Part shown: in pieces, positions 33,501 through 45,016 of the stretch
Layout: each line of letters opens with the position of its first letter
Numbering within the stretch: position 1 is the stretch's first letter
Source of the DNA: Tricholoma matsutake
Lineage: Eukaryota > Basidiomycota > Agaricomycetes > Agaricales > Tricholomataceae
NCBI GenBank assembly: GCA_026075535.2
Contig: AP026550.1
Coordinates: 5,270,001-5,334,000 of the forward strand
Direction: 5' to 3'
Length of the DNA stretch: 64,000 bases
Made by a program: the position numbers and the translations under genes
The notes under the pieces: model-generated
The model's input: only the letters and a program-made list of their open reading frames with translations
Told to the model about the DNA's origin: nothing
Databases searched by the model: none

Positions 33501-36409
33501 CGAAGCAAGTCATGGAGCCAGCCCCTCCCGATAAATGTGTCTGGGCCAAAACTGAGCCCAGAGTAGAGGATGGAATCATCATGGATATCACGATAGACAC
33601 CAGATTTCTCCAAGGGAATTCGTTGAACAGTTGCGTGATCAGTGTTTGAAGTACCGGTATGGCCATACCCGGGCTGCTCATTGAGGTGTAACGTAGAAGA
33701 CCGTGCCTTGCGAGTATTGCACTCGACATGGGCAAGATGCAAGGGTTCTATGCGATTCTGGGATGGAGCCAACGCCATATGAAAATCCTCATCTTCAAGG
33801 TTGACCGAAACCATCACAGTCTTCCGTCCGCCGGTAACGGCATGCGTCTCACCTGAAGAGAAGGTATACAATCCATTGGTTTTGGCACGTCTTCGCCGTT
33901 CTTCTGCCTTAATCTTTCTAGCCCTTTCCTTGGATACATTGTAATCCCGCATCACTCGCGGATTAGTGTCGAAGCCATGGCTAGATGACACCGACGTGCG
34001 AGAAGGGTGGAATCCATCATCCTTCGGAGGAAAAAAATTCTCGTCCGAGAAATGTCGGAAGTTCAATGTTGTTTGCCGTTCGGGGCCAAGTCTTCGACTT
34101 CCTCGAGTATGTATATCAATTTTGTACTTCGATTTCGATTTCAATTTCGCTTTCGTCCACCTCTGATCTCCATCTGAAGCCCGTCTCCTGACGCTGGGCT
34201 TTCTGGGCGTGCCAATTGTTCGTGTTTTTGCCAACATCCAGTCAACGAGACTTTCCTCTCGCACGGCAAGAGGTTCCTTCGACTTCCGTCGTTTATCTGG
34301 ATCGAGAAATATTTGTATCTCTTCGTCATCCACCCCATCGTCCGAGCTACTACTCTCACTGTCATCTGAGGTATCTGTAAGCTCGATGGTATGTTCGTTA
34401 CTATGCTTGGGTGATCGAGGACCAGACAGCGACCGTAGGGTTTTATCCTGGAGCAATGATTCTGCTACCGAACTGCGCTCATCGCCGGAGCTTTCAGAAT
34501 CACCTTTGATTTCCCCCGCGCCTCTGGGCTTCTCTGCCCACCGGACTCGCGTTCGACCGGGAAGTAGCGTGGAATCCGCCCTATCGTTGTCGATCGCAAG
34601 ATGTAGTTGTCGTGGTCTCTGGGGTCCATTATCAGCGTGCATAAATCGAGTCACCAGGGACTTTGGCATCATTCGCTGAAGCGCCTTCATACCCTTTCGA
34701 TCTAGCATAGTCTTCGACTGTCCTGAGTCTGAACTCTCTGCGGTACTGTGCGTAGCAGAATCTGGACCATCAATATCCATATTTTCAGCGATGGCGAGTC
34801 CTTCTATGTCAGGAGTGGTCGTTCGTGGTGGTGTGTGCTCTTCCCATGTCCCGAGTGAATAAGACGTGAGCACAGGCGTTGTAGATCGCCGGGTCCGTGA
34901 CATTGGTGGATTTGGACTACTTGGACTACATTGAACAGAGCGTAGATGCTCCGATCTATCCTGATTGAATTTATGAGCCCTTGTTGGATATGCACATACA
35001 CGGCTCATACGCACGTTATACAAATGAAGATGTGGGGTCGTTGTCTCATGTGCAGACCGCCCATGAGACGAAGACGGCGGTACAGACTTAACTCTCTTCT
35101 GCCTTTTCTTCGATCTGCGTCCACGTTCCATCTTTCTTGCTTCTTTAGATAAGGCGCGGAGTTCCTTGGCCTCATCTTCATCTGTCGATGACAGGTCTTG
35201 AAGAATGGCAGGATAAGCGACTAAGGTGGAAGTATCCTGGGCAATGATGCTAACTTCTGGACTTTTGCTTCTGCCGTTAGTTGAAATCTTCGCTCGCCTT
35301 GGTCTGCTTTCTTCCCAGTTTCCACCGTCCTCAGTGCAATCCTGTCCTGGTAACTCCCAGATGTTTCGACCCTCTGCATCAGAATATCGACGGCCTCCGT
35401 GAAACTTGACAATGGCATCGGGATTAGCACTTAATGCTTGCTTATATTGAAACTGTTCAACAGTGTATGGTTTGAGCTGCTTCGCGCCCCGGTGGCGTAG
35501 TGAATATCTTGGCTCATCTGGTATCAGAATGAGTTCAGTGAGGTTTGCATGTTCATTCGCGACGTTTTGATTAGTGGTGCCTGCTGAATTGGAGGCTGAA
35601 CCGTCAAGTGTAGCATCCGAGATAACCATAGGTAAAGTGATATTCAGACAGGGCGAGGGAGAAGCCAAAGGGGAAGGTCGAAGAGGATGTGGAGAGACGA
35701 GACAGACTTCCTCCTTGATAATGGGGATATGAGCAAGGTCTCTACTTTCTTGCCCCGTCGGTAATACTAGGTCGTTAGGACTCTTAGGCGGAGATCTGAA
35801 CAAGTAAAGTGGATCCATGGATTGGGATCGTTCTTGTCCCGGCGAGAAAATTGAGTATCCGCTGGGAGAAGAAACGTGAGATGAACTCGCTCCTTCGATA
35901 CACGGATATAGCATGCTGGAAAGCTGTGATTCCACTGGGCTAGAGGATATCTCGGGAATATCGACATCTGACATACCCTTCATGTCCATCCCAGGTGAAA
36001 GCAAAAGAGGATCCTGGGACGATTCTCTCCCTAAAATTTCCAGATTTTCCTGCAATATTTTGCAGACAGAATCAGGAACAGGTTGCATGGGCGTCGGTGC
36101 AAGTGAACTTGATTGTGGTGTGCTGCCACGCATCAAACATGGGGGATTCGAGATCTCTGCCGATGGCGTTGATGTGCAAGTAGGAGCACTGTGAGGCTGA
36201 GAAAGGACAGATTGATACATGTGGTTTATCTGCGAGAGTCATGTTGCCCATGATAAATGAAGCATTTAAATTTTACCCACCTTGGCTCGTTTCCGTGGTA
36301 GGTCATTATTACACGTAGAGTCTCCCCCGTGTTTCCAATACATATTCGATGCCTGGATCTCTTCACGTTCTTCAGCATCCGAGGTTTCAACATAATCATC
36401 TTCATGCAT
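30522..36409 (-). CDS. Mus7/Mms22 family replication-repair protein
   Basis: Model complement(join(30522..30656, 30717..30844, 30895..31093, 31147..31272, 31327..31491, 31544..36229, 36281..36409)), 1,855 residues, all phases closing. The N-terminal 900 or so residues are Ser/Pro-rich, acidic and disordered (start MHEDDYVETSDAEEREE, several DSESS and DDEE patches). The C-terminal 900 are helical with the family pattern, including LLLSIDGLRHPLLQG near the end. Mus7/Mms22 works with the Rtt101/Cul4-type ligase and helps forks restart after alkylation damage. Length and layout fit the family. The intron 31326..31273 has GC-AG ends. The family call rests on the C-terminal part and is fairly confident. 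Confidence 0.72.
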
Positions 36410-38204
36410 ATGGTGAAGGTAGAGGTGCAATCAAGGTGCAATGGAAAACGCTGCCAGAAACGCGGTGAGGTCACAATAACGTGATCGTGACCCGAATTGT
36501 GACAAATAATAGTCGCAAAATCGTCGGGGGACCATTTGCAGGCAACAGTATATACATCAGACAGAAGGGCCGCATGGACGAAGGCGATTCAAACGAATTG
36601 AAGCCTGCGACTCCCTTTCCGACGGTGATCATGACAGGATCACAATTTCGAAGTTCAGTCGGCTTGCCATGAGAGTGTATGCATTGGTATCCCCACATTG
36701 AATTCCTCGTACGCCCTTTCGCTAAACTGTACCATTATACGAAACACTTCGGAGCGCAAAATTTGTCTGTCTGGTATGCATTCATTATCTCCCTAACAAA
36801 CGTTCTAGCCTGACCAGTTCTGCCTTCAGCACCAGGAAATATGTATATACCTCTCATTGTTGAAGCCAGGCCACCTCTGACGTCTCTTCTTCGTATGTCA
36901 CTTGTTCCGTCTAACAATGCGCCTTCCGCGTCTGATGTTTTCCTCCTAAATGACGTAGTGCAATTCTTGGGTACACATTTATCTTCTTCATGCCGTATTT
37001 CTTTGCTATGAGCTTACGACCGCCTTGAACAAATCCTCTGCCAATCCTCTGCTCGAGATTCTAGTTTCGTGATGAGCAGAGTTTGGTGGTTTTCAAGCCG
37101 GTGTCGTCTAGTGTCCTCCGGGTTGCCTCCGGGGGCTTCTCCATGACTCACGATGCAAATGCGGTTTTGTCAGGAAGCGCGGCAGTTGACTGATGGTCAC
37201 CCAGTACCACTGAGAATTCCTGAACTTTCAGTCTCTGCAAGAGCAGCTCGGTTCTTCAGTACTGGAAAGCAGCCAGTCTATTGTATCACGTATGGCAAGA
37301 ATGTGAACCCGAGCATCTGGGGTAAATTGAGTCTGTCGAGTTCTTAATCCTGGTTGCATCCTGCTCTCCCAGAGCATCGATACATCACTTCTGTTCAGCC
37401 ATTGGGGTTGTATATCCAAACCTCCTTCCTACTTGTGATACAGCCATGGAGTCGACGACCCCATGTCGTCGACTTCGGACTGACCACTACCCAGCCTTTC
37501 TTGTCTGGAGCAGGTCAAGGTAGAAGTCGCGAACATCACTCCAAAGCAGCGTGCTCGACTCTGAGAGGGGATCCCATTCCACCGGAAACTATCTCGGTAA
37601 TTCGGACTCGTCCGCTATCACCCAATGTAACAAGCGCATCATGTGTTTTGCGTGTCGGAGTAAACACTGAGACAATAATTGCATAGCAGGTGTGGTTGGG
37701 TTGTGGAGCCAGAACCCCGTGGATGTAAGAAGTATATCATGATTATACTACAGTTGACCTTACTACATACTTTCTTTCCGTCTTTCGACGTCTCCAGGGA
37801 CCCCCACTTGAAGGACTCCGCTCGCATTAAATGTTGTTCTCGACTCATGTTGGCAGTTTTGCCCTATTGTGCGACGCCATGTTTTCTTCGTCTGGTCTTT
37901 ATTTACGGCAAACAAGGCTAGGAACTTAAGTTTAGGGTGCAGCACTGCCACTACTTACGCTCACGCTTCTTGTGCGCAGGCTTTCGAAGAAAACTTGACT
38001 GTGATGTTATCGTTCCGTATCTTGTCCTCGGATTGGGGCCCTGGCCAAGTTAAACGTTCATGATCATATCGAAGTTATGTACCGAAAGTTGAAGCAGCTA
38101 GATTCGCCTCCGATGATCCCCTTATCCAGGTCAGGACATGGTTGGCAAAATACAGACGACAATGTTGTTTCTAAGAATTATTTATGTAATATTGCATAGA
38201 TTGT
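36410..38204. other. 1.8 kb without a supported gene
   Basis: Several medium frames on the plus strand (36481-36672, 37153-37347, 37354-37686) translate without any domain, and I could not join them into a credible gene. It may be a promoter region for the Mus7-like gene plus a decayed gene. Confidence 0.4.
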
Positions 38205-39291
38205 CTACCTAACTCCCCTGAGCCCATCCCGGATGGTGCTCCTCTCTGCAAGTAGGGCCACGATCTGCCATCGCTGGTCGCGTACCTCACGATCCTTGAG
38301 CAGAACAACATCATGGTCGTCATCGTCAATGACATCCGTTTCGCCGAGAGCCAATCGCATAGCGGTTGCTGATTTGTTTGGGATTTCTGCTGGGGAGACA
38401 GTAAAAAGCGTTTGAAAGCATGATGGCGAAAGGACCGGTGGGGGACGGTGTGCGTTGGAAGCAGATGGAGTTATGGAGGATATGGCGTGGGAGGTAGAGG
38501 TAAGGGTAAGTGCGTGAGTAATAAGCTGCTTCAATTTAGCCTGAAAGGATAAGTTCAGTCGAGCAATAAATGACGGCCAATGGATGTGAGCGAACCTCGC
38601 ACGCAAGGTTCATGAGAGCAGGGACAGCGCGGGCGGGTGGGCCAAGATTGTTCTGAACACAGATGAGGTTCATACGATCTGCGATATGTTGGAGGGTGGG
38701 GGCACGGCTGATGGAAAACAGGTGAACAGGAAGGCGGCTACCAGGTGGTTCTATAGCGTGAAATGATTGATTTGAATGTCAAAAACAGAGATAGTACAGA
38801 AACTGACCACCGCGTTCGGGAAGAAGAATGACACCTCGTTCGCTGGAAATTTCGTCCCTATCGACTTTGGCCCGAACGGGGTCGACAGATTGGAAGGCAT
38901 GAATCCTATCACGCTCACGCTTGCCTGTAGCGAGTGTCCAGCGCTTCAGGCGTGCAGAGCGAAAGGTGAGTGAGTCGTCAGAGGTGGAAGGACCTTGGTA
39001 GGGAAGGAGAATCCTTCTGCGTTTTCGTGGAGGTGGTTTATTAGTGGCAGCAGGAGGAGGAGTAGGAGGTCTTTTATGAACAGCAGTAGCATCAAAAAGG
39101 GATATGATAAGAGCATTGTGCAACTGAACCAGAGTTGGCGCATCCAATACGTTTCGAATGGCAATATCGAATTCTGAACGAGAAGAACGTCCAGTAACAA
39201 ACGAATTGAGAGATTCAAAGTATGTCGTCGATTTCGTTCCTAATTGCGCACTCAACTGTTGCTTGATCGTCGACGTCGACGACAAAGACAT
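38205..39291 (-). CDS. HFI1: SAGA subunit Hfi1/Ada1 (Tada1)
   Basis: Model complement(join(38205..38540, 38596..38750, 38808..39291)), 324 residues. The N-terminus has the SAGA-Tad1 domain: IKQQLSAQLG, then Y..SLN.FVTG..SR.EFD, a leucine-rich helix and LVQLHNALIISL. A basic Pro-rich linker follows (KRPPTPPP, PPPRKRRR). The middle part contains LFSISRAPTLQHIADRM, the histone-fold-like segment that pairs with Taf12 in the SAGA core. The acidic DDDDHD stretch lies near the end. Ada1 is needed to hold the SAGA core together. The start lies only 40 bp after the stop of the NDUFS1 gene on the same strand, so little separate promoter is available. Confidence 0.88.
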
Positions 39292-39331
39292 TGTATATCA
39301 CGTGTTCTACTATTCTAACCTAACCTTAGAC

Positions 39332-42130
39332 CTAAGCAAACGCGGCTTCTCTTCCTTCATTCAGTCCATAGCCTTCACCTTTCACAAATGCACGGGTACA
39401 TTGTGCCATTGTCACCGAACTATCATCACTTTAATCAGCATCTCTTATCTCAATGAATTACAATACTTACGCCCGCGAAATAGGATCCGTTTGATAGAAA
39501 TTCGTGATCGGTCTCTGGAAGACACCGCCTGAGATCTTAGCCCCCATTGTCCGTGCAGCCAGGACCTTCAATCCAGCCACAACAACATCCGTCGACGTGG
39601 GCTCTGTAACGTCATACCGCACGAGAGCGGGCGAGATCTCCCACATGCGGTCGCGCACCTGCAGAACGTCGTCATACGGCAGTGGGGTGCCAACTACTTC
39701 TGATAGGGCACTGTAGCATAGGGTGTCAGTCACTAACATGGTGATTATCAGTAAGAAAGAAATACATACCGGATGATCTTCCAATCCTCACGAGCCGCTC
39801 CTGGCGGAGGTACGGCCGCACGCCCTAGTTGCGACCGGCCCTCTGTGTTCACCCACGTCATCGACTTCTCCGTGTACGCCGCTGCAGGCAAGCACACATC
39901 TGCCAGCTGCGCGCCGAGGTCGCCGTGGTGGCCTTGATACACGACAAACGCGTTCTGCGAAATCGATTTGGGCTCCATCTCATCGGCATTGAGGAGGTAG
40001 ATGAATTTCGGTTTTGTGGCTGCGGCTTTCTTGGACGGGACGAACCCAATTTCGTATGCTGCTGGGCGGGATGCGATCTGTTGAGGTAGAAATCCGAAGG
40101 TCAGTTAATGGCTATACATACATGGCGAAGTGCATACACGTTGAAGGACGCTGAAACCATTCCATTCCGGTGTAATGACTGTACCCTTATTGAGCTCGAC
40201 ATACCGTGCAAGTGAACTGTAAGTAGCAGCACCGTCAGGGTGCTCCGTCAGCGCACTTCCGATAATGATTAGGGGTTTTTTCGCAGCCTTGAACTTCTGC
40301 GCAAATGCGCTCTTTCCGGTGATGAATTCTGACACCGCTTTGGCATCTGAACCAAGGTACTCATACCCATACGCAGTGTCAACACGATCACCGATAAGAC
40401 CCACTTCAAGTCCAGTGTGTAGCCAACTCTTACGAATGCGGGAATTGAGCACAGCGGCCTCATGACGTGGGTTGGTCCCAACGAGCAGGATGACGTCGGC
40501 CTCTTCCACGCCAGCGATAGTCGAATTGAGGAGATAATTCGAACGGACGTCTATACCGTGAACTGGGGCAGCGGTCCCGCCTACCTGATCGAGACCAAGA
40601 TTGTCTGATCCAAGACGGTTGATAAAGTCCTTTAAGACAACCATGGATTCGGTATCCGCAAGATGGCCTGCAATAGCCTGGATCTCGTCGCCTTGCGCCC
40701 CAGACGATGTGAGCCCATTCGCAATGGCATTCAAGGCCTCCTCCCATGAAGCAGAGACGAACCTGTCACCCTGCTTGATTAAAGGTGTCGTCAACCGTTG
40801 GAAACGGAGCCCATCGTAGGCATACCGTGTCTTGTCACTGATCCATTCCTCATTGACATCGTCGTTGGTACGTGGCTGAATGCGCATGACTTGCACACCT
40901 CGCGAGTCAATCCGAATGTTCGAACCCACAGCGTCCATGACATCTATCGATTCAGTGTTCTTAAGCTCCCACGGCCGTGCATGATACGCATACGGCTTGC
41001 TCGTTAATGCGCCGACGGGACACAGGTCAACAACGTTCCCCGATAGCTCCGAGTCCATCGTCTTCTCAACGTACATCCCTATCTGAAGGTCGTTTCCCCT
41101 ACCTGTAGTTCCTAGCTCCTCGACCCCGGCGACCTCGTTGGCGAAACGCACGCAGCGGGTGCATTGAATGCAGCGATTCATGGAGGTTTTTACGAGGGGC
41201 CCGAAGTCCTTGTTCTCTACCGCACGTTTGCCAGCAATTTCGTGGAACCTCGTGCGATCGGAGCCATAGCGCATAGATTGATCTTGGAGGTCACATTCAC
41301 CTCCTTGGTCACATATGGGACAGTCTAGGGGATGATTTGCAAGTAGAAACTCCATCACACCCTCACTAAAAGAGTGAGCAAATTAAGAGTGGGACATGAA
41401 AAGGATACAGATGACTGACCGAGCTTCGTGTACCATTGGTGTATTTGTGAAAACTTTGGCCCCAGGCATGGCTGGCATAGCGCTGGAACATTACGTGTTG
41501 TAGATACCAATAGCAGACGTCAACGGCCACGTACCAAGAAGCGACCGGTTTCGGTGACCGTTCGACTTCTACTAAGCACATGCTAGAACAAGTGGAGTAT
41601 AGTTAAGCAGCTTCGTATTACATTTACTTGTTGATACTCACCGACAGTTTCCAGCTATGGCAAGTCTATAATAAAACGTAGAAGTCAAGCTCCATTTAAC
41701 ACCCAGCTCCAGTTGACAAACCTATCGTGGTAACAAAATCTGCAAAATATCTCAAGTTCAGCGCTTACAACGAAAACATAGGTGTATACGTACCGTGGTA
41801 TTGTGGCGCCTGCAGCTTCACAAGCCTGAATTAGAGCAGAGCCTGGAACGAAGTACATCGGAACAATTCTTCGTTCGGCCACAAGATCTAAGCATAAGTA
41901 CCTTGAGGGACCGTAACCTCCTTCCCATCGACTGTTAGGGTGATCTCTGCATTCCTTGCTGTCGAAGACGAAAAAGTCCGACGGCCTACAGTTACCACAA
42001 TTAGTAAGAGTATAAAAAATGCGTATTGCACTCACTATGATGTGATGAGTGACAAAAGCTTGCAATCTTTCCGAAAAATCCCGCCGAGGTGGGGCGCGAC
42101 ACTGTGGACACAAGACGCAACATCATTCAT
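39332..42130 (-). CDS. NDUFS1: Complex I 75-78 kDa subunit (NDUFS1)
   Basis: Model complement(join(39332..39419, 39471..39710, 39770..40077, 40138..41365, 41420..41482, 41535..41582, 41642..41665, 41722..41739, 41794..41842, 41902..41985, 42037..42130)), 747 residues, 11 exons. It is the Fe-S subunit of mitochondrial NADH:ubiquinone oxidoreductase. The [2Fe-2S] site is [12 protein letters not shown] and CRMC; the His-ligated [4Fe-4S] site is [14 protein letters not shown]; the last cluster uses CIQCTRC and LCPVGAL. The molybdopterin-like domain follows. An 18-nt exon (FCYHDR) lies between two of the cluster exons. The start is uncertain: phase forces ATG 42130, but ATG 42126 would give a more typical mitochondrial leader ([12 protein letters not shown]) in the wrong phase. 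RRTFSSS downstream is a plausible cleavage site. Confidence 0.95.
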
Positions 42131-42381
42131 CAGCAGAGTATGTGAGAAGGTTAAAGATAAGGGTGGCTGCGGGGGCGTAGGGCCCGCAAAAGAGTTGATA
42201 TGTTTACTTTAGCACACAGCTTGTCCCGACATTCAACTTTCCCACCTTTCAGGCGGAGTGGAATCTGCCGAGTCACTGCCGAGCCAGCCGAACTCCAAAG
42301 ACTTGCTCGCTGAAATGTTTTGCTACATATTTTTAAGTATACATTCCATTCCTTTGCAAATACTTTTTACAGTAGACGCGA

Positions 42382-45016
42382 TCACATTAGAAAGTCAAAC
42401 ACCCGACGTAGGAAGGATCTTGGAGGTGCTGGGGCTGAGGTGCCAGGCGCAAAGTTGGGTTGGAACGCCTCTTCATCGTTGCTGCCTATGTTGATCACCC
42501 TGCCACGTCCGTCTGTTGTGAAGCCGTCGTTCAGCAGGGCACGAGGTACTTCAGATAATTGATCAGCTGAAGCAGGAGGTGATGCCGATGGCGGGGAAAG
42601 CAGGGAGGGTGGAGCGGAACAAGAGGATGGTATTGTGTGAGCAGTGCATTCAGCCGTGTTGTCATGATCCATACCCTTGCTGGCTGTCGAACTGGTCCAA
42701 ACGACTCGTCCCCTTCCGTCTGTCACGAAGGGTGGTTCCAACAGGGTGGTCCTAGGCGCGCACGGAGGGATGATCAACTCCGTATCAACGTCATCCTCCG
42801 AGGTATTCCTAACTCCTCCTTCACTTTCGCCTTCGTTATCGTCGTCTATATCAATGATCATCCTCGTCTCCTCTCTGTCAACAACCGTACTGAACCTGCT
42901 GCTTGATGATATTCCAGGCGGAGTACTAGTCTCAAGGCTAGTTGATGAAGCTGCAGATGCCGATATATCGGAGGGCTGGATCGCACCGCTGAGCAAACGG
43001 AAGAGGCTCATACGCTCATGACCCTCCTCTCTCCGGCCAATATCTTGTTCATAAGTGGTCACCGATCTACCGGGACCTGCTTCCAACCGATCGACATGTC
43101 CAGCCTCGCTATCGCTGGGACTGGAAACACTCCGAAGTGAAGGTAGGTCATCATCACCTTCGTCGTCATTGTCACCGTCACTTGTGTCTTGCGCCTGAGA
43201 ATCATGCCCTTCTAGATTTGTTTCCTCAAGTCGATCATATTCGTGCTCTGCCTCGTCCTCTGGAGCACGTATCGGCTCGACAGGCGGGGGAGGCGTATTC
43301 CCTCTGCTCAAGTCCGCACTACTGGGGTTCAGATCTTGAAGCGAAGATCGCATCTGCCCTGCCTTTCAATATAATGAGCGAAAAAAAACTTGTTAGAGAA
43401 TATTCAAAACTCACAATGACCTCTAGACTCTCCATCGCGTCTACTTCTCGGTTTCCGTGGTCCCCTTCAACCTCAGAAAACATATCATTCCAACCCAAAC
43501 CATTCCGCACGCCATCTCCGTCCATCCCATCCATCCCGTCGAGATCCCATGCTTGTGGGACGAGGGTTCCAGGAATGACCATTGGCCTTAATTGAACCCT
43601 TGTTCGTCCTCTTCCTCTACCACGCCCATTTCTTTCGCGTCGGTTGAGCACATTATTGACCGCATTTCTTGCAGCATCGTCTGAACGTTCTAACCTATTG
43701 AGCTCCGCCCTGAGAGCAGCTATAGTGCCAGCAACCATTTGAATTCTTCCCTGATCAAAGTTCACATCGCCACGTTCCTCTGTGCCTCTTCGTGCTTCAC
43801 CTACCCTAATCGCCTCCCATCCGCCCCTGCCTGCACCCTCCACTCTGTCGAAGTTCGCTACAGTCTCGGTAAGGTGACCAAGCATGCCCAGGGCTATATT
43901 GCCCACTAAGACCGCATCCTCGAAACCAGTTTCGGAGGGAGGCATGATTGATTCGAAAGCAAGACCTACGCCTCCTGGAAAAGTGTCAAAGGGAGCTCTA
44001 TGTCTGAAAGTCTATTTAGGATAAAGAAAAGGACCGGTAAGTTGAGGTGGTCATGAAAAGCAGGAAAATAAGAGTCAACGCACTAGCAAGGAAGGGTCGA
44101 CTCCATTTTTAAAAATGTACTTGGATCCGTCATCATTCAAGTGCTGATAGAAGCAATCTCTCCCAAAAGGGCACGTAGGTTTAAGTGGGTTGGTTGTCTT
44201 GGATTGCTGGAAATGTCTGATAAGGGTCGGTGGGCACAAGTTAGATCGTTGAGATGATACGGAAGGTTGAGGAGAATTTACTTGCAAGGCACCCTAGCCA
44301 TACTTTCCTTGTATGCTTTTATGGCCTTCAGCTTCCCTTCTTGACCCTCTTTCCAGAATCTGGACGACGGTGTAATGAATTTGGAGCTAGTGCGGCACAT
44401 TGGGCACTTCTTGGTATTGCCTGACTCAACCATATCACCCGCCTTTCCAGCTGGATCACGCCATTGGCGGATGCACTGAACACCATCAAACTCGCAGCCT
44501 CGAGAGGGAAAGGGGGGGGGGGGCTCATACCTTGACACAGAATACGTGACTGCAGCCGGCTATATACACACGAGGTGAATAACTGTAAAGATCACCCGGA
44601 AAGCATCGACATACCTAGCAGACCAAAAGTCACAGGTTTCTCGAAGCAGATGCTGCAGAGTTCATCCTCATCCGGTTCTGGGTCTGTTGGGGAGTCACTA
44701 ATGTGAAGAAACCAACAGTTCTCGCCCCTCTTGCAAAACCCTGATATAGAAAGTGTTTGATTGTCTCTTGTAAGTATCGAAGAGCGGACATACCATTGGC
44801 ATAATATTTACATTTCTTGGCTCTGTCATACGGAGTCAAGATGGGAATAACTGCTGCAGCAACTTGCTGAGGTTCAGCATGAGTAAATTTGCAATTATCG
44901 CCAGCAAAGCAACCACGAGGAGTAGTGTAATATCGACAAGTCCCTCGCGACTTGGATGTTGATGGTCGGTCCATGTGCTTGTCAGACAGTGCACGTGACT
45001 CTGCAATGGCTTCCAT
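42382..45016 (-). CDS. Makorin-type E3 ubiquitin ligase with long acidic tail
   Basis: Model complement(join(42382..43362, 43415..44011, 44084..44216, 44282..44475, 44531..44559, 44615..44740, 44794..45016)), 760 residues. There are three CCCH zinc fingers: CRYYTTPRGC..C.FTH, CKYYANGFC..CWFLH, and C..CPFGRDCFYQH. Between the second and third lies a C3HC4 RING (CSIC...CSHVFCVKC...CPMC). This CCCH-CCCH-RING-CCCH order is the makorin signature, indicating an RNA-binding ubiquitin ligase. Family members usually end soon after the last finger. Here about 500 further residues follow, with RGRGRGR, many acidic/Ser patches and two copies of a TDGRGRV motif. The start codon overlaps the divergent gene at 45006; Met15 (44974) is an alternative start that avoids this. 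The acceptor at 43362 could also be 9 bp further in. Confidence 0.9.
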
